Shown piece after piece: positions 16,982 through 26,400 of a stretch of DNA of 64,000 nucleotides. Within the stretch, counting starts at the first letter, position 1; each line of letters begins with the position of its first letter. Position numbers and translations under genes: made by a program. Under the pieces are notes generated by a model. The model did no database searches, was not told the DNA's origin, and saw only the letters and a list, made by a program, of their open reading frames with translations. Source of the DNA: Yaniella halotolerans DSM 15476 (GTDB lineage: Bacteria; Actinomycetota; Actinomycetes; Actinomycetales; Micrococcaceae); assembly GCF_000420805.1 (NCBI RefSeq), contig NZ_ATVQ01000002.1, positions 1-64,000 on the forward strand. Reading direction: 5' to 3'.

Positions 16982-18490
16982 ATGACTGAAGAAGAATACA
17001 TTCCATCGACTGCCGATACAGTTGATGAAGATCTGACACAAATGTCAGATGAAGACCATCAGGCTCGTACAGAAGCGTATTTGGCGGGCTTGCAGCAATA
17101 TGATTTAGAAGACGACGACCATCTGGTCTTGTCGGGCTTCGACGCTGCTGAGGAATATGAAGAACGCTCATTCATTCCGCCCGTCGTTGCAATAGTGGGG
17201 CGTCCAAACGTAGGTAAATCCACCCTGGTGAACCGTATTATTGGTCGTCGTCAGGCAGTCGTGGAAGATGTGCCTGGAGTTACTCGCGACCGCGTCTTCT
17301 ATGAAGCTGAATGGAACGGCAAACTCTTCACTGTTGCCGACACCGGCGGCTGGGAATACGGTGTGAAAGGTCTAGGCGCAAAAGTCGCGGATCAAGCAGA
17401 GCGTGCAGTTGATTTAGCGGACTACGTGATTTTCGTTGTTGACGCCACGGTGGGCATCACAGCCACGGACGAAGCGATCGTCACCATGCTGCGCAAAGCC
17501 AGCAAACCTATCCTCTTGGCTGCAAATAAAGTCGATGGCCTGTCACAGGAAGCTGATGCTTCCATGCTTTGGGGGCTTGGCTTCGGCTATCCGTACCCCG
17601 TCTCTGGCTTACACGGTCGAGGCACAGCTGACTTGCTTGACGTGCTGGTCGATGACCTACCCGAGGAGTCGGCCTATAAGGATGTTCTTACTGCACAGGG
17701 CCCACGTCGTGTTGCTATCGTTGGACGTCCGAATGTTGGCAAATCTTCGTTGCTTAACACCCTCGCTAATGAGTCGCGGGCTGTTGTGGATGATATTGCT
17801 GGTACCACCCGAGATCCCGTTGACGAATTAGTCGAGCTGGACGGTGAAGTTTGGGAATTTATCGATACGGCTGGTATTCGTCGACGTCAACACATGGCTT
17901 CGGGCTCGGACTATTATGCATCGTTGCGTACTCGTGCCGCGTTAGACCGCTCTGAAGTTGCGGTAGTGCTTTTGGAATCATCGCAGCCTCTTAGTGAGCA
18001 AGACGTGCGTATCATTCAGATGGTGTTGGACGCTGGACGTGCGATGATCCTGGCCTTCAACAAGTGGGATCTCATGAACGAAGATCGCCGAGATGACCTC
18101 GAACGTGAGATCGACCTAGATTTGCAACACGTCTCATGGGCACCACGGATCAATGTGTCAGCCAAAACTGGCTGGCATAAAAATCGGTTAGTACCCGCGC
18201 TAGAAACTGCTCTGGAGTCTTGGGAAAGTCGTATCCCAACTGGAAAACTCAATTCATTCATCGGAGAACTCGTTGCAGCTCATCCGCACCCTGTGCGAGG
18301 TGGCAAGCAGCCGAGAATCCTATTCGCCACGCAATCTTCTACTCGGCCGCCCAAATTCATTCTGTTTACCACTGGCTTCTTAGACCCAGGGTACCGTCGC
18401 TTTATTATCAATCGTTTGCGACAGTTCTTTGGTTTCGAAGGCAGCCCGATTGAGCTTGCGATGCGAGTACGGGAACGCCGACGCCGCTAA
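16982..18490 (+). CDS. der: ribosome assembly GTPase Der (EngA)
   Basis: A 502-residue double-domain GTPase needed for 50S maturation. An acidic N-terminal tail of about 65 residues precedes the first G domain ([18 protein letters not shown]); the second has [14 protein letters not shown] and NKWD, followed by the C-terminal KH-like domain, with [17 protein letters not shown] near the end. The acidic extension is usual in actinobacterial Der. The ATG at 16982 has only a weak Shine-Dalgarno (TAAGAAAG). This is the last gene of the forward series; it converges on apt. Confidence 0.95.
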   Translation: MTEEEYIPSTADTVDEDLTQMSDEDHQARTEAYLAGLQQYDLEDDDHLVLSGFDAAEEYEERSFIPPVVAIVGRPNVGKSTLVNRIIGRRQAVVEDVPGVTRDRVFYEAEWNGKLFTVADTGGWEYGVKGLGAKVADQAERAVDLADYVIFVVDATVGITATDEAIVTMLRKASKPILLAANKVDGLSQEADASMLWGLGFGYPYPVSGLHGRGTADLLDVLVDDLPEESAYKDVLTAQGPRRVAIVGRPNVGKSSLLNTLANESRAVVDDIAGTTRDPVDELVELDGEVWEFIDTAGIRRRQHMASGSDYYASLRTRAALDRSEVAVVLLESSQPLSEQDVRIIQMVLDAGRAMILAFNKWDLMNEDRRDDLEREIDLDLQHVSWAPRINVSAKTGWHKNRLVPALETALESWESRIPTGKLNSFIGELVAAHPHPVRGGKQPRILFATQSSTRPPKFILFTTGFLDPGYRRFIINRLRQFFGFEGSPIELAMRVRERRRR

Positions 18491-18517
18491 GCTTCAGATC
18501 CCTGAAGATGCCGTGGA

Positions 18518-19051
18518 CTATAAGCTGAATAGGGCTTTAGTTTGCGGCATCATGGCTCTCCCGTCGAGCCCTTGGAGCTCCATGACGACTCCGACACTCA
18601 CGACTTGAGCTCCGGCACGTTCAACCAACTCTGCTCCGGCTTTCAACGTGCCACCTGTGGCAAGAATGTCATCGAGGAGAAGCACGTGCATACCCGCCTG
18701 AAGCTCTGTGGAAACTTCCAGCACGTCCTGACCGTATTCCTTCTCGTAGGAGATTTGGTGAGCTGGTTTTGGTAATTTGCCCTGTTTCCGGATGGGGATC
18801 ATTCCGGTTCCAGCCACCGCAGCAGCTGCACCAGCAAAGATGAATCCTCGAGCTTCGACACCGGCTACGACATCAAATGAGGTGTCGGCTTGTGCCACGA
18901 GAGCTTCTGCCACTGTCCGCATGGCTTGGCCGTCGGCCAATAGGGGAGTGATATCACGAAAGCTGACACCCTGTTGGGGGTAGTTTTCGATGGTACGGAT
19001 CAAAGAGCGCGCATACGCGATGTGCTCGGTGTCAGAAGGAAAAGTAGTCAT
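18518..19051 (-). CDS. apt: adenine phosphoribosyltransferase
   Basis: A 177-residue purine salvage enzyme: adenine + PRPP to AMP + PPi. The PRPP-binding loop is LLLDDILATGGTL, and VAGVEARGFIFAG is the typical adenine-side motif. The length matches stand-alone Apt. It reads in reverse, converging on der. The ATG at 19051 has no Shine-Dalgarno but a TAGACT element 7 nt upstream, suggesting a leaderless mRNA. In many actinobacteria apt lies between secDF and relA; here it is alone. Confidence 0.93.
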   Translation of the reverse strand: MTTFPSDTEHIAYARSLIRTIENYPQQGVSFRDITPLLADGQAMRTVAEALVAQADTSFDVVAGVEARGFIFAGAAAAVAGTGMIPIRKQGKLPKPAHQISYEKEYGQDVLEVSTELQAGMHVLLLDDILATGGTLKAGAELVERAGAQVVSVGVVMELQGLDGRAMMPQTKALFSL

Positions 19052-19058
19052 GGGTTGT

Positions 19059-19064
19059 AGTCTA
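19059..19064 (-). promoter_or_regulatory. -10 element of a candidate leaderless promoter (apt)
   Basis: On the reverse strand TAGACT ends 7 nt before the apt ATG, with no Shine-Dalgarno between. It is the same hexamer and nearly the same spacing as for the aminotransferase gene at 963. Confidence 0.55.
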
Positions 19065-19106
19065 AAACGTTTAGCGTCAGCCGAAGATACTCAACTCAAT
19101 AGTGAA

Positions 19107-19136
19107 TTCGGACTTTCACTTGGCATCGTGTATAGT
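19107..19136 (+). promoter_or_regulatory. probable promoter of tRNA-Pro
   Basis: TATAGT at 19131-19136 is a near-consensus -10. TTCGGA at 19107-19112, 18 nt upstream, is a weak -35. Transcription would begin about 30 nt before the tRNA. Confidence 0.5.
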
Positions 19137-19174
19137 AACCCGAGTATCCTAGCGCTTGCACTTAGGCGTTGGAA

Positions 19175-19251
19175 CGGGCTGTGGCGCAGCTTGGTAGCGC
19201 ACATCTCTGGGGGAGATGGGGTCGCAGGTTCAAATCCTGTCAGCCCGACCA
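19175..19251 (+). tRNA. tRNA-Pro, anticodon GGG
   Basis: 77 nt that fold as a full cloverleaf: acceptor CGGGCTG/CAGCCCG, D stem GCGC/GCGC, anticodon stem CATCT/AGATG with loop CTGGGGG (anticodon GGG, reads CCC/CCU), T arm GCAGG-TTCAAAT-CCTGT. The 3' CCA is encoded. A hairpin terminator follows at once. Confidence 0.97.
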
Positions 19252-19254
19252 GCA

Positions 19255-19285
19255 CATCCTTGGACTTATAGTTCGGCCAAGGATG
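19255..19285 (+). terminator. rho-independent terminator of tRNA-Pro
   Basis: CATCCTTGG at 19255-19263 pairs with CCAAGGATG at 19277-19285 and is followed by TTTTCTTTTTC, a classic intrinsic terminator. Confidence 0.9.
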
Positions 19286-19389
19286 TTTTCTTTTTCATAT
19301 CTTGCACAATCGCTTGCCCGTTGCGACGATAATTGGGTCTTGGCCAGCAACGTAATTCGGGGAAAGATCTCACTTCCAGCATACTGAAG

Positions 19390-19401
19390 TTGAAATTTCA
19401 A
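19390..19401. repeat. 12-bp palindrome upstream of garA
   Basis: TTGAAATTTCAA is a perfect palindrome 139 nt before the garA start. It could be a regulator site or chance; the rest of the spacer 19286-19539 holds only a weak TAAACT -10-like element near 19467 and no gene. Confidence 0.3.
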
Positions 19402-19539
19402 GGTGACAAGCTGATTCGATGCTATTTAGTTTTCCCCAAGCCGTGAATTCAAACCACCGATCAGCTAAACTATGTGAGTCAAGGCGACTCATGGAACCGA
19501 GTCGTCAGCAAAATTATGCACTGCAAGGAGCGCTCAAGC

Positions 19540-19992
19540 ATGACAACAGATAACCCCGTTCCTGGTAATTCAGAAGATCATTCTGATGTTGAGCCAACAA
19601 CCGTAGGGTTGCCAAAGCTTGAACCTCTTAAGGATCTTCACTTGCAGCCGGACGAACGTGCTGCTGTAGAAGCATTGCCCTTGGGTTCAGCTCTGCTTGT
19701 TGCACACGAAGGTCCTAACCGAGGCGCACGATTTTTGCTCGACCAAGACAAGGTTTCGGTTGGACGGCACCCGGATGCAGACATTTTCTTGGACGACGTC
19801 ACCGTTTCCCGTCAACACGCGACCTTTGAACGTCATTCAGGAGGATTCAAAGTCGTGGACACTGGTTCGCTGAACGGTACATATATTAATAACGACCGGG
19901 TGGATTCTCTCGAACTGCATACGGGTATGGAACTTCAAATTGGAAAATTCCGGCTGTCCTATTATGCAGGAACACAGCAAACAAACGCTTAA
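19540..19992 (+). CDS. garA: FHA-domain regulator GarA/OdhI
   Basis: A 150-residue forkhead-associated protein. The FHA domain (about 55-140) has the phosphothreonine-binding residues in VGRHPDADIFLDD, VSRQHATF and GSLNGTYIN. Near the N-terminus, EPTTVGLP with Thr20-Thr21 corresponds to the conserved phosphorylation site of GarA/OdhI. In that family the unphosphorylated protein inhibits 2-oxoglutarate dehydrogenase and regulates glutamate metabolism, and Ser/Thr kinases relieve this. ATG at 19540 with AAGGAG is the correct start; an earlier in-frame start at 19474 lacks an RBS. The gene order garA-MerR-DUF151-MerR is that of Rv1827-Rv1830. Confidence 0.92.
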   Translation: MTTDNPVPGNSEDHSDVEPTTVGLPKLEPLKDLHLQPDERAAVEALPLGSALLVAHEGPNRGARFLLDQDKVSVGRHPDADIFLDDVTVSRQHATFERHSGGFKVVDTGSLNGTYINNDRVDSLELHTGMELQIGKFRLSYYAGTQQTNA

Positions 19993-20072
19993 GCTCTCGG
20001 TCGTTTTGTCGCTGCTCAGATAAGTGGCGACAAGGTGTATCTGGTCCTACTTGTCGTAAAGGTCTAAACCAA

Positions 20073-20822
20073 TTGTCCGCTTCCCCAAAACCACGTCCTG
20101 TCACCTCTGATATAGCTAAACGTTCCCAAGCGCTTTTGACGATTGGCGAAGTGTTGGAGCGTATTAATACCGAGTTCCCTGAGGTGCGAGCTTCGAAAGT
20201 ACGCTTTCTTGAGGAACGTGGGTTGCTAACACCTGCACGAACAGCGGCTGGATATCGGAAATACACCGAGGTGGACGTTGACAGGCTCCGGTTCATCTTG
20301 GCGCTCCAAAGAGACCAGTTTCTGCCGCTTAAAGTTATAAAAGATTACTTGGATGCGATCGACGCTGGAAAACGGCCAGATTCTTTACCTGGTGGTTTAA
20401 GACTCGAGCCTCGTTCTGTGTCGCAACAGCTTGCGCAAGAACTGACCGGACATATTCGGCCGATGTCTCGAGCTGAACTGCAAGGTATGTCTGGTGCTTC
20501 AGATGACCTCATGCGAACGCTTGAAGCCTATCGCCTTATTTGGGCCGACGAGACTGGACGTTACGATGACCACAGTCTCAAAGTGGCCCGGGCGGCTGTG
20601 ACACTTACGGGGTTCGGATTTGAAGCACGGCATCTTCGACCATTCCGTATAGCGGCAGACCGTGAACTAGGAATGGTTGAACAAGCTACCTCAGGCATCG
20701 CCCAAAATAACGGCGGGGTCTCTAAAGAACGCGTGACGGAAGCTGCACGGGAAATAACCCAAGCTTGCTTGAGCTTGCATGCTGGGGTAGTGAGTGCTGA
20801 AATTGCAGATATGGAAGAATAG
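20073..20822 (+). CDS. ftsR: MerR-family regulator, FtsR type
   Basis: A 249-residue regulator. An N-terminal MerR winged helix (about 21-90) contains TIGEVLERINTEFPEVRASK and RYLEERGLL-like FLEERGLLTPARTAAGYRKY, split here for reading. No cysteine effector-binding loop is evident, and the C-terminal part is helical. It sits directly after garA, the position of Rv1828 and of corynebacterial FtsR (Cg1631), described as an activator of ftsZ. The start is TTG at 20073 with AAAGG about 10 nt upstream; no ATG fits. By inference it could control ftsZ at 57.9 kb in this same window. Confidence 0.83.
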   Translation: MSASPKPRPVTSDIAKRSQALLTIGEVLERINTEFPEVRASKVRFLEERGLLTPARTAAGYRKYTEVDVDRLRFILALQRDQFLPLKVIKDYLDAIDAGKRPDSLPGGLRLEPRSVSQQLAQELTGHIRPMSRAELQGMSGASDDLMRTLEAYRLIWADETGRYDDHSLKVARAAVTLTGFGFEARHLRPFRIAADRELGMVEQATSGIAQNNGGVSKERVTEAAREITQACLSLHAGVVSAEIADMEE

Positions 20823-20864
20823 TCTCGTCTCGTTTTAGGCAGCACTCAGATAAGGAGCTTCGCC

Positions 20865-21479
20865 ATGGCCGACATAGTAATGAAGGTCCTTGAAATTCGG
20901 ATTGTCCTTCCCGGTAATCAACCCATTCTTCTACTTTTGCACCAAGACTCTCAGAGGTTATTGCGACTGTGGATAGGCCCGTCAGAAGGTACGGCTATAG
21001 GTCTGGCACAGCAAGGCGTTGACACCCCTCGTCCAACAACGCACCAGCTCCTGGTAGAGGCTCTTGAGCGCGCTGGGGACCCGATTGATGCAGTGCGAAT
21101 CGCCAAAGTTGATGACGAGGTCTTCTACGCGGAACTCATGCTGGAATCTGGCACAACGGTGGATGCACGTGCATCAGACGCTGTTGCAGCCGCTCTCTTC
21201 GCAGACGTCTCCGTATATGCAAGTGAAGATGTTCTCGAGTCCGCAGGTATTGATTTGACCGAGGGCGACATTGCCGCGGAACTTAATATCGAGACTCCCG
21301 AGACACAGCCTGAAGAAACTGAAGAAAGCATTGACGATTTCCGTGAATTCTTAAAAGACCTGAATCCAGAAGATTTTCTGGAATCGGGCGGAGCACCACA
21401 AACGCCGCCCCTGTTCGAAGAAGAGGACCCTGAAAACGGCGTGGAAGACAACGATAATCCTGGTGAAACAGATAAATAG
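20865..21479 (+). CDS. bifunctional nuclease family (DUF151) protein
   Basis: A 204-residue protein. Residues 1-135 form the DUF151/BFN domain: LLLHQDSQRLLRLWIGPSEG and RASDAVAAALFADVSVY are family blocks. The last 60 residues are strongly acidic (Glu/Asp/Pro-rich) and likely disordered. BFN proteins have been reported with RNase and DNase activity in plants; the bacterial role is poorly defined. ATG at 20865 has AAGGAG. It is the Rv1829 counterpart, lying between two MerR genes, and probably shares their regulation. Confidence 0.85.
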   Translation: MADIVMKVLEIRIVLPGNQPILLLLHQDSQRLLRLWIGPSEGTAIGLAQQGVDTPRPTTHQLLVEALERAGDPIDAVRIAKVDDEVFYAELMLESGTTVDARASDAVAAALFADVSVYASEDVLESAGIDLTEGDIAAELNIETPETQPEETEESIDDFREFLKDLNPEDFLESGGAPQTPPLFEEEDPENGVEDNDNPGETDK

Positions 21480-21663
21480 TTCCGACACGAATTGATTATT
21501 CGCTTGTGGTCTTTGACCGGGATCAATTCGCAGAATAGCGTGGACCACTATAAGTTCCACAGTATATGTGAGACCATTATTTGGAAGCCGAGCGTGATTC
21601 GGCGAAGGGTGATGTGCTTACAAAACTTCCCCGGGTGGAACAGATCAGCAGGAGGAACCCCTA

Positions 21664-22257
21664 GTGTCTCACACCAGTGATTCAGGGCAGGGCCAGAATA
21701 TGGACTCTGGCAATCAGGGCGTACTGTTTAGCGACGACGCACCCTGGCTAAATAATGACCACGGTTACCGCGGTCCTACAGCTTCGAAAGCAGCTGGCAT
21801 CACCTATCGTCAACTTGATTACTGGGCGCGTACTGGTCTTGTTGTCCCGTCATTACGTGGCGCTGAAGGGTCAGGTACACATCGGCTCTACTCATTTCGC
21901 GATGTTCTTGTGCTGAAGGTAGTGAAACGTCTGCTTGACACTGGCGTGTCCCTCCAGCAGATTCGGACCGCGGTTGAGCATCTCCGTGAGCGCGGCGTGG
22001 AGGATCTCGCGCAAATCACGTTGATGTCTGATGGCGCGTCCGTTTATGAATGTACCTCGGCTGATGAGGTCATCGATCTTGTCCAAGGCGGCCAGGGTGT
22101 ATACGGTATCGCCGTGGGACGCGTATGGCGTGAAGTCGAAGGCACCTTGTCTGAACTTCCGGCAGAACGTCTTGCAGATGGACAGACAACGGAAGACGAG
22201 TTTCCTGGCGACGAACTCGCAGTACGGCGTGATGCTCGACGTAAGACAGCGTCTTAA
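21664..22257 (+). CDS. second MerR-family transcriptional regulator
   Basis: A 197-residue MerR-like protein, counterpart of Rv1830. The DNA-binding region (about 40-110) includes ITYRQLDYWARTGLVVPSLR and HRLYSFRDVLVLKVVKRLLD; a long dimerisation helix follows, then a short sensory region (GVYGIAVGRV) and an acidic-basic tail. The start is GTG at 21664 after a strong AGGAGGAA. The 184-nt gap before it contains imperfect dyads (near 21,539-21,561 and 21,591-21,607) and could hold its promoter. The effector is unknown. Confidence 0.83.
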   Translation: MSHTSDSGQGQNMDSGNQGVLFSDDAPWLNNDHGYRGPTASKAAGITYRQLDYWARTGLVVPSLRGAEGSGTHRLYSFRDVLVLKVVKRLLDTGVSLQQIRTAVEHLRERGVEDLAQITLMSDGASVYECTSADEVIDLVQGGQGVYGIAVGRVWREVEGTLSELPAERLADGQTTEDEFPGDELAVRRDARRKTAS

Positions 22258-22291
22258 AGTTGGTCTGAGCTTACTACTCACGAAGCATAGA

Positions 22292-22321
22292 AAACCCGGT
22301 TATGTATACATAACCGGGTTT
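22292..22321. terminator. perfect 30-bp palindrome, bidirectional terminator
   Basis: AAACCCGGTTATGTA is followed directly by its reverse complement, giving a perfect palindrome between the converging MerR and ParA-like genes. The A-rich and T-rich ends suit termination on both strands. Confidence 0.85.
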
Positions 22322-22358
22322 ATGTTATTCGCAACACATGCGTTGTTGTTTAAGGTTC

Positions 22359-23183
22359 TTAACCTCGACGAGCCCTCCGTGGCGCCTGCTTGGCGTCATA
22401 CAAACGCTCGAGTAGCTGATCGAAGGTCCGAGCCGCAGTGTAGGCTGTGTCGCCAGGCCAGGCGTGTACCGGCCATGCCGCGCCTTGCATCTGTTGCCAA
22501 TTGGAAGTTTCAGGCACCTGGGTTTCTAATAGGCGATTGCCGAACATCCTGCGCATCTCAGAGAGACGATATTTATGTTCAGTCGATGCGGCCCGAACTC
22601 TGTTCACGACAACTGCAGAGGTCTCTAGCTTCGGAGCGTATTCGCGCTGGAATAAATCCAAAGCGCGGAATGTGCGTTCGGTTCCAGCAACCGAGAAGAG
22701 ACTTGGTTCAGCGACAAGAAGTACCGCGGTGGAGGCAGCCCAGGCCATTCGAGTGATGCCATTGAGCGCCGGGGGACAGTCAATGAGTACAAGGTCATAT
22801 TCGTTTGCGGTTTCCAGCAGTGTCGAAAGTCGGTTTAATTCGCGGCGTCGCGTAGACACCTTTTCAAACATCGATGTCTTTGCCGAACCGCGAGCGACGT
22901 GCAAGATACCGGGACGGGTGCCTTCTTGGTGGGCAGCAGGAGCCCATCCTGCTGGTACGGCGTGCTCTGCAAGATTGTGGTGTTTTGGTTTCCGCAACAT
23001 TGTTCCAATGTCGCGTCCGTTGTGGTCATGTTTGATACCTAGACCAGTTGTCGTGTCAGCGTGCGGGTCAAGATCAATGACCAAAGTAGAAATTCCGGCT
23101 GCCCAGGCAGCTGATGCCAAACCTAGCGTTATAGAAGTCTTGCCAACGCCGCCCTTGAGGCTCGAAATAGAGATAACCTGCAC
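22359..23183 (-). CDS. second orphan ParA/MinD-like ATPase
   Basis: A 274-residue P-loop ATPase with deviant Walker A LKGGVGKTS at about 9-17, IDLDPHADTTTG as the switch region, and LVLIDCPPALNG as Walker B. There is no N-terminal extension and no obvious C-terminal amphipathic MinD helix; the C-terminus is basic (PRRARRG). No parB, minE-like or cargo gene is adjacent; neighbours are a MerR gene and pyc. A GTG start with AAGGTG at 9 nt spacing is the best choice. Role unknown; segregation or cell-pole positioning is a family-level inference only. Confidence 0.82.
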   Translation of the reverse strand: MQVISISSLKGGVGKTSITLGLASAAWAAGISTLVIDLDPHADTTTGLGIKHDHNGRDIGTMLRKPKHHNLAEHAVPAGWAPAAHQEGTRPGILHVARGSAKTSMFEKVSTRRRELNRLSTLLETANEYDLVLIDCPPALNGITRMAWAASTAVLLVAEPSLFSVAGTERTFRALDLFQREYAPKLETSAVVVNRVRAASTEHKYRLSEMRRMFGNRLLETQVPETSNWQQMQGAAWPVHAWPGDTAYTAARTFDQLLERLYDAKQAPRRARRG

Positions 23184-23337
23184 TACGATTGCACCTTAGT
23201 TATGAAATAGAAGATTTGGTCGATAACACATTCTAACAAGCGAATGGGCTGCTTTCGGTGTTCGTCCCTGTGACGTACATAATTTTTGCAATGACCTCCA
23301 GCGTGGGTAGTATCACATATGTTCAATGTATACACGA

Positions 23338-23347
23338 ACGATATCGT
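23338..23347. repeat. short palindrome in the pyc promoter region
   Basis: ACGATATCGT is a perfect 10-bp palindrome within CACGA...TCGTG arms, 62 nt before the pyc start. TATCGT inside it resembles other -10 elements of this window. An operator is possible but unproven. Confidence 0.3.
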
Positions 23348-23408
23348 GGGACATACCTGAGCGTCTGTTGCCAATCGTGACAGCAGCACCAACATCCATG
23401 GAGGTACC

Positions 23409-26400
23409 TTGGCTGATACTCAAGCTAACTCGGCCGAAAGCAACGGTGGGGGACGAATGTTTAAGAAAGTTCTGGTTGCAAACCGAGGCGAGATCGCTGT
23501 CCGTGCATTCCGCGCGTGTCACGAACTCAATGCAAAGACCGTAGCCGTATTCCCTTATGAAGACCGTAATTCGATTCACCGGCAAAAAGCCGATGAAGCG
23601 TACCGGATCGGCGAAGAAGGCCACCCTGTACGGGCGTATCTCGATGTGGATAGCATTGTCAACGTGGCCTTGGAAGCGGGCGTCGACGCCATCTACCCAG
23701 GTTATGGGTTCCTCTCTGAGAACGCAGAACTCGCAAGGAAAGCCGAAGCAAACGGTTTGACCTTTGTGGGCCCACCAGCAGATGTACTTGAACAAACGGG
23801 CAATAAGGTTGCGTCGCTGCGTGCAGCTGAAGCCGCTGGTGTGCCAGTTCTCAAATCCACAGCGCCGTCCTCTGATGCGGATGAACTCATCGCACAAGGC
23901 GAAGACATTGGATTTCCACTCTTCGTCAAGGCCGTTGCCGGCGGTGGCGGCCGTGGCATGCGACGTGTTGAGAAGGCACAAGACCTGGCTGAAGCGTTGA
24001 AGGCGGCTATGCATGAAGCAGACACAGCCTTTGGCGACCCAACAGCTTTCCTTGAGCAAGCAGTACTGCGTCCGCGGCACATTGAAGTTCAAATCCTGGC
24101 TGACAGCAACGGTGATGTCGTACACCTGTTCGAGCGTGACTGCTCAATGCAGAGACGACACCAGAAAGTCATCGAGATTGCACCTGCGCCCAACATTGAT
24201 GACGAGCTGCGTCAGCGCCTCTACGATGATGCTGTGAAATTTGCTAAGGCAATGAACTACCGCAATGCCGGCACTGTGGAATTTTTGGTAGATACCGAAG
24301 GTGCGCGTGCCGGACAGCATGTATTCATTGAGATGAACCCGCGCATCCAAGTTGAACACACGATTACCGAAGAAATTACCGATGTGGATCTGGTAGGGGC
24401 ACAGCTGCGCATTGCTGCGGGGGCAACCTTTGAAGACCTCGACATTCGTCAGGAGGACCTCTACGTACGCGGTTCAGCTATTCAGTGCCGTATTACGACA
24501 GAAGACCCGGCCAATGACTTCCGTCCCGATACTGGAAAAATTACCGCATACCGGTCTGCCGGAGGCTCAGGAATTCGACTGGATGGGGGAACGATCTACA
24601 CGGGTGCGGAAATTTCTCCGCACTTCGACTCGATGTTGGTCAAGATGTCTGCCCGTGGTCGCGATTTCCTAACGGCACAGCGTCGGGCTCGTAGGGCGCT
24701 GGCTGAATTTAGGGTTCGTGGTGTTGCCACAAACATTCCATTTCTCCTCAACGTCTTTGACAACCAACAGTTCATTGACGGTGACGTTGCAACAGACTTC
24801 ATCGATAAAAACCCTTACCTGACGCAGATTAACCGGTCTCAAGACCGGGGGTCCCGTGCACTCGCGTACCTGGCTGATGTCACGGTCAACCGTCCGTATG
24901 GTCCGCGAGTTGAAGGCATGGATCCACGGAAGAAGTTGCCCCATTTCCCCGGCGATAAGTCCGATGAACCCGACCGAAGCCCGTTTGATGGTCCGTCGAA
25001 GGTTGCCCCTCCTTCTGGATGGCGCGACCTGCTGCTTGAAAAAGGACCGGAAGGTTTTGCACAGACACTACGTGACTACGAGGGCCTAGGGGTCACGGAT
25101 ACGACGTTCCGCGATGCACACCAGTCCCTACTGGCGACTCGAATCCGCACACGAGATATGCTTGCTGCAGCTCCAGCGGTCTCGCACCTATTGCCCAACC
25201 TCGTATCTGCAGAGGTCTGGGGTGGGGCTACGTATGATGTTGCACTCAGGTTCTTGTCTGAAGATCCATGGGACCGTCTTGCTCGCTTTCGCGAGGAAAT
25301 GCCGAACATCCCGCTGCAAATGTTGCTTCGCGGTCGCAATACTGTCGGGTACACGCCATACCCACAACGTGTAACTGAAGCATTTGTTGAGGAAGCGGCA
25401 CAAACAGGTGTTGATATCTTCCGTATCTTTGATGCGCTGAATGATGTCAACCAGATCATTCCCGCTATTACTGCGGTCCGTGAAAACACCTCATCGGTTG
25501 CAGAAGCCGCGCTTTGCTACACCGGCAACTTGCTGGATCCGAAAGAGCAGCTGTACACGCTTGATTACTACCTTGGCTTAGCCGATCAGATGGTGAAGGC
25601 TGGTGCACATGTACTAGCGATCAAAGATATGGCCGGACTGCTTCGTCCCGCCGCGGCGACGAAGCTTGTTACTGCGCTGCGCGAAAACTTTGACCTGCCG
25701 GTTCATCTGCATACTCACGATACCTCCGGGGGCCAGCTCGCAACCTTGTTAGCTGCCTCCGAAGCAGGTGTAGACGCAGTTGACACCGCTATTGCGGCCA
25801 TGGCCGGTACGACCTCGCAAGTCTCGATGTCAGCGTTGGTCGCTTCAACGGACAATACAGAACGCGAAACCGGTTTGGATCTGGAACATGTTGCTGAAAT
25901 GGAGCCCTACTGGGAATCGGTACGTGAGATTTACTCACCTTTCGAATCGGGTCTCCCGGCACCAACCGGACGTATCTACTCCCACGAAATTCCAGGCGGG
26001 CAGCTGTCCAATCTACGGCAACAGGCTATTGCGCTAGGCCTTGGGGAACGGTTCGAAGATATTGAAAACATGTATGCGGCTGCCAATGACATTCTCGGCG
26101 ACATCGTAAAAGTCACCCCGTCTTCCAAAGTGGTCGGCGATCTTGCATTGGCCCTGGTATCTGCGGATGCAGACCCGGCCGATTTCGAAGAGAACCCCGG
26201 AAACTACGACATTCCGGACTCTGTCATTGCATTCCTTTCGGGCCAACTTGGAGATCCTCCAGGTGGCTGGCCCGAACCATTCCGTACTAAAGCCCTAGAA
26301 GGCCGCAAGGCAACCGGAATTGAGCTTGAAGATATCTCGGCGGACGATGCAGCCAAACTCGATGAGCCTGGCGAAACACGTCGCCGAACGCTCAATCATC

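Noticed and set aside
18492-18507. Small hairpin CTTCAG/CTGAAG between der and apt
   Set aside because: Only 6 bp with no T tract; too weak to call a terminator.
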